NCBI RefSeq assembly: GCF_030272615.1
Contig: NW_026729149.1
Coordinates: forward strand, 1-64,000
Direction: 5' to 3'
Length of the DNA: 64,000 nt
DNA from: Cryptomeria japonica
Taxonomy: Eukaryota; Streptophyta; Pinopsida; Cupressales; Cupressaceae
Position 1 is the stretch's first letter. Every line of letters starts with the position of its first letter. Below, piece by piece: positions 46,939-60,110 of this stretch. The position numbers were made by a program, and so were the translations under genes. The notes under the pieces were generated by a model. That model ran no database searches, was not told the origin of the DNA, and saw only the letters and a program-made list of their open reading frames with translations.

Positions 46939-47800
46939 CTTTTTTTTTACAAGTTTTTCATCTGGGAGATAGTGAGATTATGAACCACAAGTTAGGATCT
47001 AGATCTAGCATATCAGCATAGGACCATGTGAAATTGATTTTTTTCTTTGTGAGGAAATTGATGAAGTCTTATTTCTCTTGCTCTATGAGGGACTTGACAA
47101 TGAGCACGCTTTTCAGAATATCTTTGGTGCACATATTGATACTATCTGTTTCTTCTATTAACATATTTGACCTATCTTATGGAAGATAACCAATGGTAGG
47201 GAGGTCAAGTCCCTCATCCTCAAGTGCCTTTTCTAGGTTTTCACTTTCGGATATGCCCCTTTTTTTTTCTTTTTGCTCATCGAAAGGTGCCTCAGAGAGG
47301 TTTTCACCTAGGGAATCATGTTTTCTCTTTTCATTATCCTTTTTGTGGCTAAGGGCATTGACCTGACTACCAAAGTATCACTTTTCATGTAGTTGAATAC
47401 CATGTACTCTATTGCAGTCTTCCAAATTTCACATAGTCAGGAGAGTAATGAGAGCATTATCATCGGTGCAGATATCTAAAGTGGTTTTGTCTCGTTGGCC
47501 CCAGTATATGAGTTCAGGATGGACAAGATGTAGCTTATGTGAAATGAGAGGGGTTATGGGGGTGATGGCATTGACGTGAGTGTCAAAGAAGATATCATTT
47601 TCATATTCATAAGGAATTTCATGGAACTCCTCTTTGTCAGAGCTTTGGATATCCAAGAAATGACTTGAAGGGGCACCAATGATATTAATATTAGGCACCA
47701 GGGTGTACCCCAAGCCTCTTTTGTACTTGTAGGAGATAGGATTTATTGGTGCTTTTCTTCCTTTCTCCTCTGGTCCCAAGCCATGTCATTTGTAACCCAT
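46939..47800 (-). pseudogene. Tat pol region between protease and RT
   Basis: It holds a 116-residue open piece (47779-47429) with the ISYKYKRGLGYTLVPN block and an acidic stretch, corresponding to the protease-RT linker of Tat polyproteins. The part 47428-46939 is interrupted and Glu-rich. Confidence 0.55.
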
Positions 47801-47808
47801 TTTTTCAA

Positions 47809-48700
47809 CTATAGCTGATGCTTTTGGGTACATTTTTTTAGATATTTTTGTTGGATCTTCATCTTCTTCTTGGAACAACCAGGAAGTGTGTCGAGGCTCT
47901 CCTCATCAAGTGGGTCCCATCTATGGAAGGTGGTATTTTTGCATTGTATGACCGATTTTTGATCTTTTTTGAGCTCTTTTGGTTTGCCAAATGACTTAGG
48001 AGATAAGGGGAGGTTGCCTATTAATAAGACATCCTCCAATTTGTATTCTCCACAACCATTATCCAAGATCTTGATATGTGTGTGTGGTTGGGATGAGGTG
48101 GAGGCAACATTTGATGTGTCAGATGGAAGAGTTGGCGAGGGTTTATTTAGTGGGAAATGATATGGATGCTTCCCTTCTAAGAGCTTGCAATATTGAAAAG
48201 GTTGTGGATCACCTTTGATAATGATCTCTCTTCCATTGAAGGGGAATTTAATGCATTGGTGATAAGTGGAGGGTACGGCCTGCAAGGAGTGAATCCATGG
48301 CTGAACCAAGAAGGATGTTGTAGGGGAGATCAAGATCTAGTACTTGGCAAGGGGTTTCAATTGTGATAGGGCTCACTTGAAGAGGTGAGGTGATCATGCT
48401 GTTTGAAACTCTTTTTGCATTATCATATTCTTTTATCAGAAAGTCCCAATTGTTTTATTAACTTGTATGTACACAGATTGAGTCAGGATCCACCATCTAT
48501 CAGGATACATTTGACCTTGTGCTTCTAGATAAGGGCTTTGATGTGCAAAGGTTTATTATGGCCTTCATCTGTAGGAGCATCATTGGAAGTGAACACAAGG
48601 TGTTGTTGGGTAGAAAGGTTTCTAATGAGAGCTTGAAATTGGGTAGCATTGATATTATCAGGAACACAAGACTCAAGGAGGGCTTGTTCCAAAATTTCTT
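47809..48700 (-). pseudogene. Tat protease and downstream linker
   Basis: The sequence LVQPWIHSLQAVPSTYHQCI - KFPFNGREIIIKGDPQP is the conserved end of the Tat protease (LGRPWIHSLGAVPSTLHQ-type). The protease front lies at about 48700-48340 on the minus strand and is broken. A basic linker with a CSKKK motif follows to 47809. Confidence 0.7.
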
Positions 48701-49106
48701 TATGGATAGGAGAAGTCTTGAGAAGTTCTAGAATGGAGATCTATGCGGGGGTCTTCCTGAGTTGGTCAAGGAGGTCATATCGGTGGCTAGAAGATATGGA
48801 TGGAGGGTTTGGGGGGGGAGGAGCTCCTTGGATGGTGACTTTACCTTGGTGCATGGCTACATTGCAGTCATTCTGAGATTAGGGGGTGGAAGGTGTAGCA
48901 CCTTTAATGACTATCCTAGTAGGATTAGATCTACTTTGGGAAGGGGGAGGATTTACTCCTTGGATAGTTATGACATCAATATGATTGTCTGTGGGCTTAA
49001 TGCAACCTACTAAAGAGTCAAAGTTGGTTATGTGATTAGTGTAGTCATAGTTCACTATGTTAGATGATGATCCTTTTCCCTTATCATGTTTCAGGAATGG
49101 TTCCTG

Positions 49107-51034
49107 TTACATTTTGAGATTATCATTGTTATTACCAGGTTTTACGTTTCCTACTTCAATTTCACCCCTATCAATGAGATCTTGTATGTATATTTTAAGC
49201 TTCATGCATTTTTGTGTATCATGTCCCTTGATACGATGATACTCACAATATTCATTCCCATTATACCACCTAGGTTTGGGTTGATTGGGATCAAACAAGC
49301 GAGTGATCGGGAAAACCACTATGCCTGCTTGAACAAGCTTTTGAAACACCACTTGAATAGGCTCAGCAAGAGGAGTGAAGTCTCTTGGAGTCCTGTTATT
49401 GGATTGGGGTGGTTGCCCCTTGATTGAGATATTGTTGTGAGGCTTTTGGGATTGATTTTGATTATTTTAATTGTTTAATTGATGATTAGTGGTGGTAGGT
49501 TTTGGAGGAGCGGCCATGGTCTAGAATCATTTTGCATCAGTTACACCATCATTGACTACATTCTTGTTCCTGGACCAGAATTTTGGTTTATCATTATGAT
49601 AAGAGGAAGAATTTTGAGTTGATCTTTGGTAGTGTTTCAAGGTTCCTTCCTCTAACAAGACACATTCGAGGGCTAGGCCCTTATCAGTCAACTTTTGGGA
49701 AGATTTAATACATTGAGATGTCAAAGGTCTTGAAAGTTTGGGCACCATGTTCTTTTGAAATAATTCAATTTGGTGTCATTCTGGCATGTCCCATTGGAAT
49801 TTCTTGATGAGGTGTCACCATATTTGCAAGAAGCTGGCAAAAGTGTCTCCAGGCCTTTTCTTTTTGTTACACAGGTCCATCATGGAAATGTCATTAGCCA
49901 TGTTGTAGGCATAGTGAGCCACAAACTTCTCTGCCAAGTTTGGAAAGGAGATAATGGAGCCTCATTGTAAGGATGAGAACCATGCAAGGTCATCTCCTGT
50001 GAGACTCTTAGGGAAGAGTTTTCGAAGGTATAGGTCACTATAGGAGACTTCTTGACATAGAATGTGAACTTCCCAAACATGGTCACGAAGGTCTCCTTTG
50101 CCTTCATACTTGGTGAATTTAGGGATCTCAAACCCTGGGGGGTAGGGTACAACTGAGATAGATGGGTCATAAGGACAAGGACAAAATTCTGTGAATGAGT
50201 AAGGTTTCCTTTTGTTAGTCCCCTCTTTCATGTCCTGAATTTCTTTAATGCGGTCTTGTTGTGGATTTTGGAAATGATGGGTTGTGTTTGCCCCTAGAAT
50301 CGAATGATTCATGGAAGGTGCACCACCATTAATGTATTGATATGATGAGGAAGAGGGAATGTGAGATGTGATGACCAATGTCGTAGGGATTTGAGTGACA
50401 GTTGGTTGCAGTCCACAAACTATTATGATGGGACTAAGTGCAGCACGAATGAGGTTAGTGACATTGTTGACAGGAACTGAATTTTGTGGAATAGAAATAT
50501 ATGGTTGAGTAGAAGATGTTATAGAGGCATGCTGGAGAATAGATGAGATTGGATTTGATAGTGGTATAGATGGTAAGGAGGAATAAGGTGGAATGGAGAC
50601 AATAGGGGGAGGTGTCATGGGTGTTATTGATTGGGGTTGATTGATTGGCGAAGCTACAATTGATTAAATTTGAATAAAGGGTGTGACATTCTGCATGGGA
50701 GCGAGGTCTCCTTGTGGTTGTTGACCAAGGGTGGATTTATCAAAATAAGGTGGGAGTTGAGCTCCACTTTCAAGGAGGATATTTAGAAGCACAGTAGGAT
50801 TGTGTTGGATAAATTTCTCAATCATCTCTTGATTATAAAAGTCTGCTAGGAAATTTTGCACTTCTGGAGAGAGTTCATCTTGGCCAACCATATTAGGATT
50901 TTGGTTTGATTTTGAGTGCTAGGTTGCACACTTTGTGTAGGATCTTGTGTAGGATCTTCATATAAGACACTAATGTCTAGCATAACATATTTTTGTTTGG
51001 CCATCTTTCTCTTTTGGGATTGAGTTGTGACCAT
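49107..51034 (-). pseudogene. Tat gag
   Basis: The frame begins at about 51034 or 50998 (MAKQKYVMLDISVLYED). Pieces follow with PEVQNFLADFYNQEMIEKFI and, at 50618-49962, a Pro/Ser-rich region and the gag core PPGFEIPKFTKYEGKGD and YLRKLFPKSLTGDDLAWFSS. A C-terminal piece (49352-49107) has the knuckle-like YCEYHRIKGHDTQKC and IYIQDLIDRGEIEV. The core wording is that of Tat gag. Frameshifts lie near 50640, 49960 and 49360. Confidence 0.85.
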
Positions 51035-51485
51035 ACAAGAATAACCTTAGAAAAGATTGGAGGACGAAATTTTTTGATGAGAGTACTTAGCGAGACTCTT
51101 GGATTTTTTTGGATTTGGATTTGATGAAAATGAAATTTTTTTCTGGTTGATAAGGTCCTTGAATTAGGACCTGGATTTGATTAGGATTGGCACCTTATTC
51201 CTTGGGTGAGGATCTTAAGTGGGGGATGAAACCACAAGTGAGGTAATGATCAAGTTTGACATAATTTAGACCTTGGAATGATGATTAAAAGTCTTTCTTC
51301 CACTAAGGGTTGACCAATGACGCTAAGAAAAGCAACGACATAAGTTAAGAGTCTTGATTGATTCAAAGGATAAGGAAAAGGTACTTGGAGAGGATTCTTC
51401 TTCAAGCACAAAAGCCAAATGATTAAGGATGAGGTCTAAATGAAACTTCACGAGGCATGCAACATTAATGTGAGTTTAAATTAGA

Positions 51486-52047
51486 TTAAAGGATGATTTG
51501 ATAATTAAAGGTGATTGATTTTGTGATTGATTGATGCGTTGTCCTTAGGAAAAGATTGGGGATGATTGATTGAAGAGGGAAGATAGTGATGATTAGAAGA
51601 AATTTGGTGACTAGGCTATCCTTGGCATGAACATGACTCAATAGATGATTGGTTCTGATGGCAAGTTGTATGAAGGGACACGACCACCCTGATTTTGATG
51701 ATAGTTGGTGTTGAAAGACAAACCTGAACCTTGATGGAGGGCACAAACTCTTAATTCATCTCTAGCATCAAACTCATTGCTATGGGCATGGACGTAATCA
51801 TGGTAATGATGCAAGAATGTCCTATGTTTAAGCAAGAGTTTGTGGTTTGTATACCAAAATTTTAAACATCTAATGAGTTGTGCTTGTGTGAGCTTCTTCT
51901 TCTTGATAGGTCCGTTGATTGACTTCTTAGGATTCTTATACAACTTAGGTTCATGAAACATGAGATAGACGGAGTTTCGACGCAATTAGGACTTTGTGTG
52001 GATTGTGACTTGGATGTTTGTTTGCTTTTAGACAAATTTTTTTGCAA
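51486..52047 (-). pseudogene. Possible extra leader ORF of the Tat element
   Basis: Between PBS and gag, overlapping pieces at 52047-51862, 51985-51638 and 51746-51486 form a basic, Lys/His-rich sequence (PIKKKKLTQAQLIRCLKFW; LKHRTFLHHYHDYVH). Ogre-type Tat elements carry an additional ORF of unknown function at this position. The protein is not recognised and the frames are broken, so the assignment rests on position. Confidence 0.4.
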
Positions 52048-52049
52048 AG

Positions 52050-53640
52050 TGTTTTAGGATAATGATGTGTTTTTAGTATACTCTTGGCAAGCAAGTATCA
52101 AACAAAGAAAACACAATGATCAAATGAATTTTATCTCAAAGACACTCATGCTCATGTACAACATTCTTAAGGCTGGAAAGGACAATAGTCATTAGATCCC
52201 AATCGGTTCCCAACTATGCTTACCTAGAGCAAACACTTAGATGCTTGACCCCACTAGCTCCCCTTCACGCCACAGACTTCTCCGAGGAAGCCAAGCATCA
52301 ATTCCCATGAAAACTCCAGATGGTAGACTTTGTGTCTCTACTAAGGGCTGTAAAAATATGGGCGGCTTCAGAGGTCTGACCTCCTGCACCAATGACTAGA
52401 AGGTTTTTGGCCACTATGCACAAGTTGTTTAATGTGTCTTCCTATTAGGAGCTACCCTTCACAGTTGTGCAAGCGCAATTGAGTACTATAGCTCAACGAA
52501 GCACTAAGAACTTAATATTCACGCAAGCGTGATTAAGATCTCTAAGATCCTACTAAGTGCCCAATATATGAGTGAACTCTCATACAACCCCAACCATTGA
52601 CCCTTTCATCATCAATGGCCTATTTATTATAATGAGTTGGGAACCCTAGGTTTGGGTGTACTCACTTGGGTCGTTCCCCTCTTACCTTTTCAAAGAGAAA
52701 GTTGGGAGGGCAGGCCCGCTAAAGGTAAGCATGCAACAAACATGAAAAACTTGGAGGGTCTAGATTTCTGATCATCTAGCTAGATGAGAGAAGACTCTCC
52801 TACCTTTATGCTTTTCACAAAACACAAAAGACAATGGTTCATTTATCCTCTAATTAAACCTAGGTGCCTAGTTAAGAAAAGACACAATACTTGGTTGGAA
52901 CTCCTAGGCAACCTACAAAATAATTTGGATTAGTATTTTTTTGTTTCTTAGGTCTTGGACAATCAAAGAAGCTACAACACTCAAAAAAAAGAAAAATCAA
53001 TAGCCACTGGCCTGCAAAAATAGTGTACATGCTGAAATGTAGTCAGTTGTGCTAAAGCGCCCATGCAAGCACCCAAACACCTACGTACGTGCTACAGTTG
53101 GCAGAAACCAAAAAAAAAAGAAAAGAAATTAAAACAAAGAGAAATCATGATTTTATACCTGTCTGTCGCGTTGTTCTGGATCGGTCATGCTTAAATGCCT
53201 GCGCACACGCTGAAGTGCTCTCGCTCATGTCAAAACATCTACGCTCATGTTGAAAGAGTAAAGTTAGGGAAAAGGGGGTTAGCAGTTAAATTTTAAAATT
53301 CAAATTTCAAAAACAAAATTTTTGCAGAGGGCGAGAATTTTTGAAAATTGTCCTACTGGTTCAGTTTCCCTCACGCTGAAACGCATCCACTCACACTACC
53401 ATGCCTGCACATTCATCGAAAAGATAAATAGAGAGTAATTTTTTAAAAAAATGAAAGAAGGAAAGTATTTTTGAATTTTTAAGTTTGGTCGCATTGATGC
53501 GCTTGCGAACGCGCCGAACAATTCTATCTCTCACGTCGAACCCGAATTGCTCACACTGATTTGCAGTCGTTTGAACTGTTCCAATACCTGCGACTTGTAA
53601 ACTCACAAAAACTCAAAAAAAACATTAGTTCTAAGGATGT
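52050..53640 (-). other. Tat 5' leader with degenerate G/C-richer repeats
   Basis: It is noncoding. From 53010 to 53590 it contains imperfectly repeated CGCTCATG / CACGCTGAA / ATGCCTGCGCACACG-like phrases, more G/C-rich than the rest of the window. The part 52180-52720 is unique leader sequence with no frame. Confidence 0.5.
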
Positions 53641-53641
53641 G

Positions 53642-53663
53642 GGTCCCACTGGGCGTGCCAGAA
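53642..53663 (-). promoter_or_regulatory. Primer-binding region, Tat element
   Basis: On the minus strand TTCTGGCACGCCCAGTGGGA lies directly after the 5' LTR. This matches the motif that follows the 5' LTR in many Tat-lineage elements (TGGCGCGCCCGGTGGGAC-type). Confidence 0.7.
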
Positions 53664-54906
53664 TGAAGATGGGAAAAAGAAGCAAGGTGAATTCAAGTGA
53701 TTAGTATACAAACAAAACACTAAAAGATATTTAAAACATGAAATATGCATATAACCACATAAAAACATGAAGACAATGCTTACACCTTGCAACCTTTATC
53801 TTCTCCCTCGGATGGAGCTCGGATGAAGTCAAAGTGTGCCCAAATGCCTCCAATGTGATGTTGATTTGTTCCTAGATTGCTTGACGTGGCTGGCTCTCCA
53901 ATATTGTGCACAAATGGATGTGATGGATTTGAAGGATGAGATGGATAATATGGCTAAGTATGGATGAGGAGTAACTTTGGCATGATAAGGGTGCAAAGAT
54001 GGTTTTCTAGGAACAAACTAGCAACATGAACTTGCTAAAACTGGAGATGAAATGTGAGGGGATGGTTTCCTCAATTTATAGGAAGAGAGGACGAGAAATG
54101 AAGGGCTAGGATTGACCCAAGATGGAGGGTCAAGATTCCTTGTGAGGCCATACAAGGCCCAAGAGGAGGTGTGGAGACAAAGAGATATGCCTTAAATACA
54201 TTTCTTGTCTCCACACTCCTCAAGGTTCATTGGGAAGACTTCGCAATGTGCCTTGAGAAGAGAAAGGGATAGGATAGTTCTTGAGGGATGGAAAGGAAGA
54301 ATTAAAAGTTCTTCAAAAGGGATCCTTGTGGGGATTGGAGAAATAAAGAGGAATTAAATATTCCTTGGAAGATGAGATGCCTAAGGAATGTGAAAATATC
54401 ACATTCACCTAGGAAAAGGGCATTTAAGGAGAGTGGTTGGATGGAAAGGACAAGGAGTTGACTTTGTGGCTAATCATGATGATTAGCCACTAGCAACTCA
54501 CTAGGAGGGAAATTAGAGGAAAGATTAGGTGGGGTTAGGGTGGATAAGATTTGTAGGAGGATTTAACTAGGAGAGAGAATGAGTGGAGGGAATTAAAAAT
54601 TAGAAGAATAATGCTAAGTGAGCTTAAGGAGTTTCTAGAAGAATTTATTAGGTTAATGATAGATTAGGAAAAGGTGATTTGTAGGAATCCCTTAGGTTAA
54701 CTAATTAATTAAATTAATTAGTTAAGTGGAGGAATTTGAGGAGATTTAATATTGAGGACTTTTAGAAGAATATAAGGGGACTATAGTGACAATATTAATT
54801 ATAATTAAATAATATTGAGGAACATTTTGAAAAATGGCATAATTAATAAATTAATTATGTTAGGAATTTAAAAATAATTAAAATAGTTATTTTTAAGTGT
54901 CTACAC
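53664..54906 (-). repeat. Tat 5' LTR
   Basis: It is about 1.24 kb. On the minus strand it starts TGTGTAGACACTT at about 54906 and ends just before the PBS near 53664. No second copy was found in the window, so its limits rest on the PBS and the TG start. Confidence 0.6.
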
Positions 54907-57829
54907 ACACTTCACTTATACTTGCATTATTCTTAATTTATGGTCTTTCAATGTCTCATCTTGTTAGTAGATTAGGAATATTAATGTGTGTTTTTATTTT
55001 ATTTTAGATCATTAAATTAATGATACTAATAAAAATTTAGTCTCAATATAGGTTTTATTTGAGCATTTGGAAGAATTGGTGTATTTTATATTTACTTATG
55101 AATGATGACTGAAATTGGGAACTTCTTACTTTAGAAAAAGTTGTTCAAAAATGAAATTGGTTTATTTTGTAGAAGATAAATTATTAAAAAACCCATTTGT
55201 ATAAATCAATTATTCCACATGTCTCATATATTCTAAATTAATTTAGATAGCTATTGTTTATTTGTAGACTATTTCAAATTATTTAAATTGTTTAGAGATA
55301 TAGATGACAATAGGTGGTGGATAAGAGTGCAGATTTGGTTTATCCACAAAGATTTGAAGATCTCCATCAAATATATGAAGGATCTAAGAAGGAAAACGTC
55401 ATTAAATATCATTTGAGGTGAGATTTCACCGAGTTAGTAGACCCTATAACCTCAAATTTAAATTTGACATCAAAGTATCCTAAATATGATGGAGTTAGCA
55501 AGGATTAAGGAAATTAATTCTGATAATTAAAAATAATATTGTAAGCACTTGATTAATTTATCCTTAAATGGATTTGATTTGATTTTTGTTATTAATCTCA
55601 AGTAAACTCATGTATAAAATGTCTTCTCCTTTGTTAAGGATTACTCTTAAAGCAAAGTCCAAATAATGAAGAAATAAATCATTTTGTTAATGTAAGTTGT
55701 AATTCTTTCATATTCATAGGTTGTAAATAGATTGTAGTTCTTCAATGTTCTTTATTTATGCAAGTGTGTTTATATTCATAGACTACTGTGGTTGAAATAA
55801 TATTGTGTTTGATTCAAGCATTTTCCAATCTCGTGTGATTTATTTCTTGCAAGGTGTGGTGCAAAGATTTCATTATCAACTAGCTGCCACGTAGGAAACA
55901 AAGTTAGGACGGACAATTTTTGGATCACCAAATTCTTGAACTTCTAAAATCTGTTTCTATTGTATATTCTTCTATGAATCTAGTTTACAACACAATTTTA
56001 ATTACTGACTGCCCATCCTAAATCTGACTGCCCATCTAAAATCTGTTTCTAATGTATATTCTTCTATGAATCTATGAGAAAGTTATGCCCAGAATACTGA
56101 CTGCCCATCCTGAATCTGGACTCCTAAACTCACATTTTCAAGCTATTCATTGGCACATTTTGCCAATCAATTCTTTTGGTCTTCCAAACATTCTTCTAGT
56201 GGAGAAACAAGATATACTTTCATATTCAATTGGAATCACATCAATCCATCATCAAACGAAAAAGTTGTACTCAATTTTGTGACTGTTGGTCTACGCGAGA
56301 ATTCGAAAACAACATTTGCATGCAGGTTTTTCTTAGCATATTTGGCATATCATCTCAATGTATGTCAAAAATTGTTTCTATTGGAGATAGACATCTGAAT
56401 ATACTTTCATATGGCTTTGGAATCACTCAAATCTGACTTAAAATGAATATTTTGTCTTTGGATTTGTTTTATATTTTTCATTTGTGAATTTGTGCATATT
56501 TCTAGGATATACAAAGATTGGTCATCTTTCTTCTTTCATGATCTCACATTCTATTGCAGGTAACTGCTAGTTTTTTTCAGGTCCTCGGAAGGATTATGAA
56601 TGAGGGCATGTCATCGAGACAGCTATCAAAGAAAGTACAACATCATAAGATGTTGAGGCCTTGCATGCATCATAATTCAAAGCTCAAGTTCTTAGGAGCT
56701 TGCTCTATCTGAAAATAACAACAAGAAGAATTTTTCATCAAAGTTCCAGAATGAGATACATGAAGAATTGATTTGAAGACCAACGTCCCACAAGTCAAAG
56801 TGTCATTGCCACATTCCCCATAGCTACATCAGCCATGCCATTGCTATCAAAGAATACACCTAAGGCTCATTATGCTCATTCTCACGTACCATGGTATGCC
56901 TATGCATTCCCTTCTTTCCCTTTCGGGATACATTCATGCTGAAGTTAATAAAACATTAATTTCCTTCTATGGTTGACTTTGCTAGCCAATAATATTTTCT
57001 CATGAACAACATTTATGTCATCGCTACCAACCGATCAACTTCAACCTCAACCACTCCATCACTTCCACGACTTTCTGCTCCACCTCTAATCCACCCAATA
57101 AAGTTAGTTTAGCCCACATACAATGTCAAGATCCCTCATCATCTTACTCCATCTCCAACTAATTTTTTTGGTGAAAACCTGTCTCAGGCATCATCAAACC
57201 ATCGAGTTCTTGAAAACCAACTTGCTAACGTGCATTCCTTAGGAATAATAAAATTCTGACTGTGAAAACCCTCTGGGCACAACCAGACAGATCTTGTTTG
57301 AAAACCAGCATGGGGCAAGGTTTGTAAATAAACTACAATAAAGAATTCCATTCAAGTTGCTCTCCAAATAACGATTTCCAAGATCTACTACTCCACCAGA
57401 AGGTCACTTTCTGCTCGAGATCTCAGTTGCAATTCTTGAAACCCCAAGCTCCACATTGTTCTTTCTTGCAAAGCTTTTTGTTGACCATGTCAAATTTTGT
57501 ACTTCTGAGGTTGTTGCCACATATTTCGTGATATTGTTAGGTAGGTGCAAGTATGTGAAGTTCGCTAAATACTTTAGATTTGTATTTGGAAAAACACTTT
57601 AGTCTCTTTTCTATCCTACTCTCCTTACATTTGCTCCAAGGGCACAGAGAATTTGGAGTTTGTGGGGAAGGCACACCAATACCTCACCTTTTTAGACCGA
57701 TCATCACCATCTTTCTTCAATCGTAAACCCTCACCATCTATTTTTGATCATCTCTACTTCTATAGTCAAGCCTAATCCAACATCTCCAACATCCAAGCAT
57801 GAGGAAAGCCTTGTTGTGGCACAAAAAAC
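54907..57829. other. Unassigned DNA between Tat 5' LTR and repeat A copy 3
   Basis: No gene recognised. It contains a duplicated block of about 92 bp near 55945-56115 (AAATCTGTTTCT and CTGACTGCCCATCC repeated). A 43-codon open stretch (about 56579-56710) follows a pyrimidine-rich TTTTTTTCAG but resembles nothing known to me. 57100-57829 is noncoding sequence that becomes repeat A. Confidence 0.45.
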
Positions 57830-60107
57830 CAACAATAGAGGCCTTGCTGCTGCCACACAAGAACCACCAGTGAGAAGAAAGGAAGCAACTGATCCAAAAA
57901 GCCAAGAACACTTTTGCAAGAAAGGAATAGGATGGCCACAAGAACCTACAACAGAAAAAGCTACTGTAGAAACCATTCCCTCATAAGTCTATACTGACAT
58001 ATAACACGGAATTAGCAACAACTTTGTTAAAAGTGCCCAGATTTGCAGCTAATAGGAATTTGCAACAGATCTTTCATAAAAAATTGCTTGGAGTTGCAAC
58101 AAATTGGACAAAAAATAAAGAAAGGATACATTGTTGTTGTTCCAAAAGAGCCAAGAACAGAAACCAAAGCAACTTCTAATAGCTAACATTTGCTGAATGC
58201 CATCTCTATCACAATATCTCTCTTTCTTGATTTGTCTTGTATACATCAGAGCATTTTTTGGATGTATACTGATCCACGTGACTGGTAGAGAGCTCATAAT
58301 GCAGTAAATGCATGTTGTAATCCACATGATGCTCATACTTTGGGTCTCTTAATTTAGCATACACCTATGGCAACATTTGAGCAATGCTAGTTATTCTTGG
58401 GGTATTTTTTTTAAAAGATTGAAGCAGCAAGCGTTGACGACAGTAAATAAGAATGTCCTTTTACATGTGCTTATCTCTCATTTGTAATACAAGCAGCCCT
58501 TCTAGTCTCCATATCTCATCAAATGCTCCCTTTTGCACTAGATTTATTACAAGAGTGACTCATGGACTTAAAGCATTCAATATTCAAACAAGGAAAATCC
58601 ATTTTGGGAGAAAATGCATTCAGTGGTCTATGTTATGCATGATCCACATTTTCTATGAGAGTGCAGGCTCTCCTTTATTGTCACATGCAGGCTATCACAA
58701 TATTTCTATGAGGAGTACCCGCTGCATGAGAACATGCAGCATGTTCAGTTTGGGGGAGAAGCTGATGTGCACTCTTTTGCATGTGTGACATATCACAAAT
58801 TTTGTGACCATTAATAACTTTTTCTGTATGAGATTGTGGGGATAAGAAAGCAGCATATGGTGTATCATTTTGAAGATTATTTTAGAGCATCATAGCACAT
58901 ATTTAAGACAGCCACAACAACAGGCAACCATGTAAGTTTTAGTCTGGTCTACTACTATATAGTAATATTTTGAGGTAGTACAATTAGAGCCATCTCAATA
59001 CTAGCATTTGAAAACATTTTGGCATCAATGCTGAGGTAGATATTGTAAACGGGTTGGGCAGATTTGAACATATTTAAACAATAGTACTTCTTGCACGTAC
59101 ATTTTATGTTTGCCACCAATACTTAGAAACTCAATAATTAGAGGGCATTTGTAATATGTTGGGCAAGTGTTTTTGCTACATGGTTAATTGTTGAGCCATT
59201 GTAAGGTTTCAACTATGCATTTGTTTGGAGTGACCTTAACATTTGAGAACAAACAATACTGTTCATAGTGGTTGGATCTGGGTAGATAACATTGTGAGAC
59301 AGTCATCCTAAATTATTGTTCATATACCCAAACAAAGCCATTAGAAGAAGTATCATTGTTGAGCATACCGTTGCAATTGTATTTGTTGAAATTTGATTGG
59401 TGACTGGCCTTAGACCACCATAGATAAGCCCAACATGTTTTTAAAAGTACTAAAAAAATATTTCATCATGTCTTGAGATCTGAGAACTGGGTTCTTGTGA
59501 TTTTTGGAGAGCAAATTCATAAAATCATAATGAACAAACCAAATGAATTTCTCACCAATCTAGTGCACAATTTTCAAGAAATTGGCCACTGTCACCTATA
59601 TCCAATTTGCCTTTCACTTGAGATCCGTGCATATGGTTGCTCTGATCTTTGGATGGGAAATGCACTATCTGAAAAGAAACAAGGACACAAAGATATAGGC
59701 AATTCTAGATCATGATTTCCTAGAAAATGACCACTGTCACCTAAAGCCATTTTCCTTTTATCTAAAAATCCATATATAAAAAAGCTTTAACTTTTGGCAT
59801 AGAAATGCAATGGGATAGTTGAAACCTGCTTGCAAAATTTTAGAAAACCCAGTTTAACTTTGTGAGAAATGGTTAAAAAAAACATTACTGCAATTTGTGA
59901 TGCAATTCCTCTAGAATCGCTTGCAGTCAGTTTGAAAGTGCTTCTCAGCAAGAAGTTTTGTATTCTATCATCATCATCAGTTGGGTTACCATAAAAGTGC
60001 TAACAAGTGATTTTAGTTATTATGCATTGAAAAATGGAAGAAACATTCAATTTGGGTTGGTGAACTCATAATAGTGGGTTACACTTTCAGCGATGAAAAT
60101 AAGGTTG
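57830..60107 (+). repeat. Repeat A, copy 3
   Basis: It matches 14086-16302 over its whole length. Here it continues directly into repeat B, whereas in copy 1 repeat A follows the array. Small ORFs on either strand are not kept between the copies. Confidence 0.8.
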
Positions 60108-60110
60108 TCT

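Larger units (their letters stand above)
44940..54906 (-). mobile_element. 3'-truncated Ty3/gypsy Tat-lineage retrotransposon
   Basis: Read on the minus strand: 5' LTR (54906-53664), PBS, long leader with a possible extra ORF, gag, protease, RT, RNase H, a second (archaeal-type) RNase H and the integrase zinc-finger start. The second RNase H is the diagnostic feature of the Tat lineage, which includes Ogre. The integrase core and 3' LTR are missing; the element stops at about 44940. Many stops and frameshifts. Confidence 0.85.

Noticed and set aside
56579-56710. 43-codon open stretch after a TTTTTTTCAG acceptor-like motif
   Set aside because: No second exon, no donor and no recognisable protein; too short to call.
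57744-57986. 80-codon frame with a plausible composition (EPPVRRKEATDP)
   Set aside because: Copy 1 at 14086-14226 shifts frame within this segment, and the opposite strand is equally open. It may be old coding DNA but is not supported.
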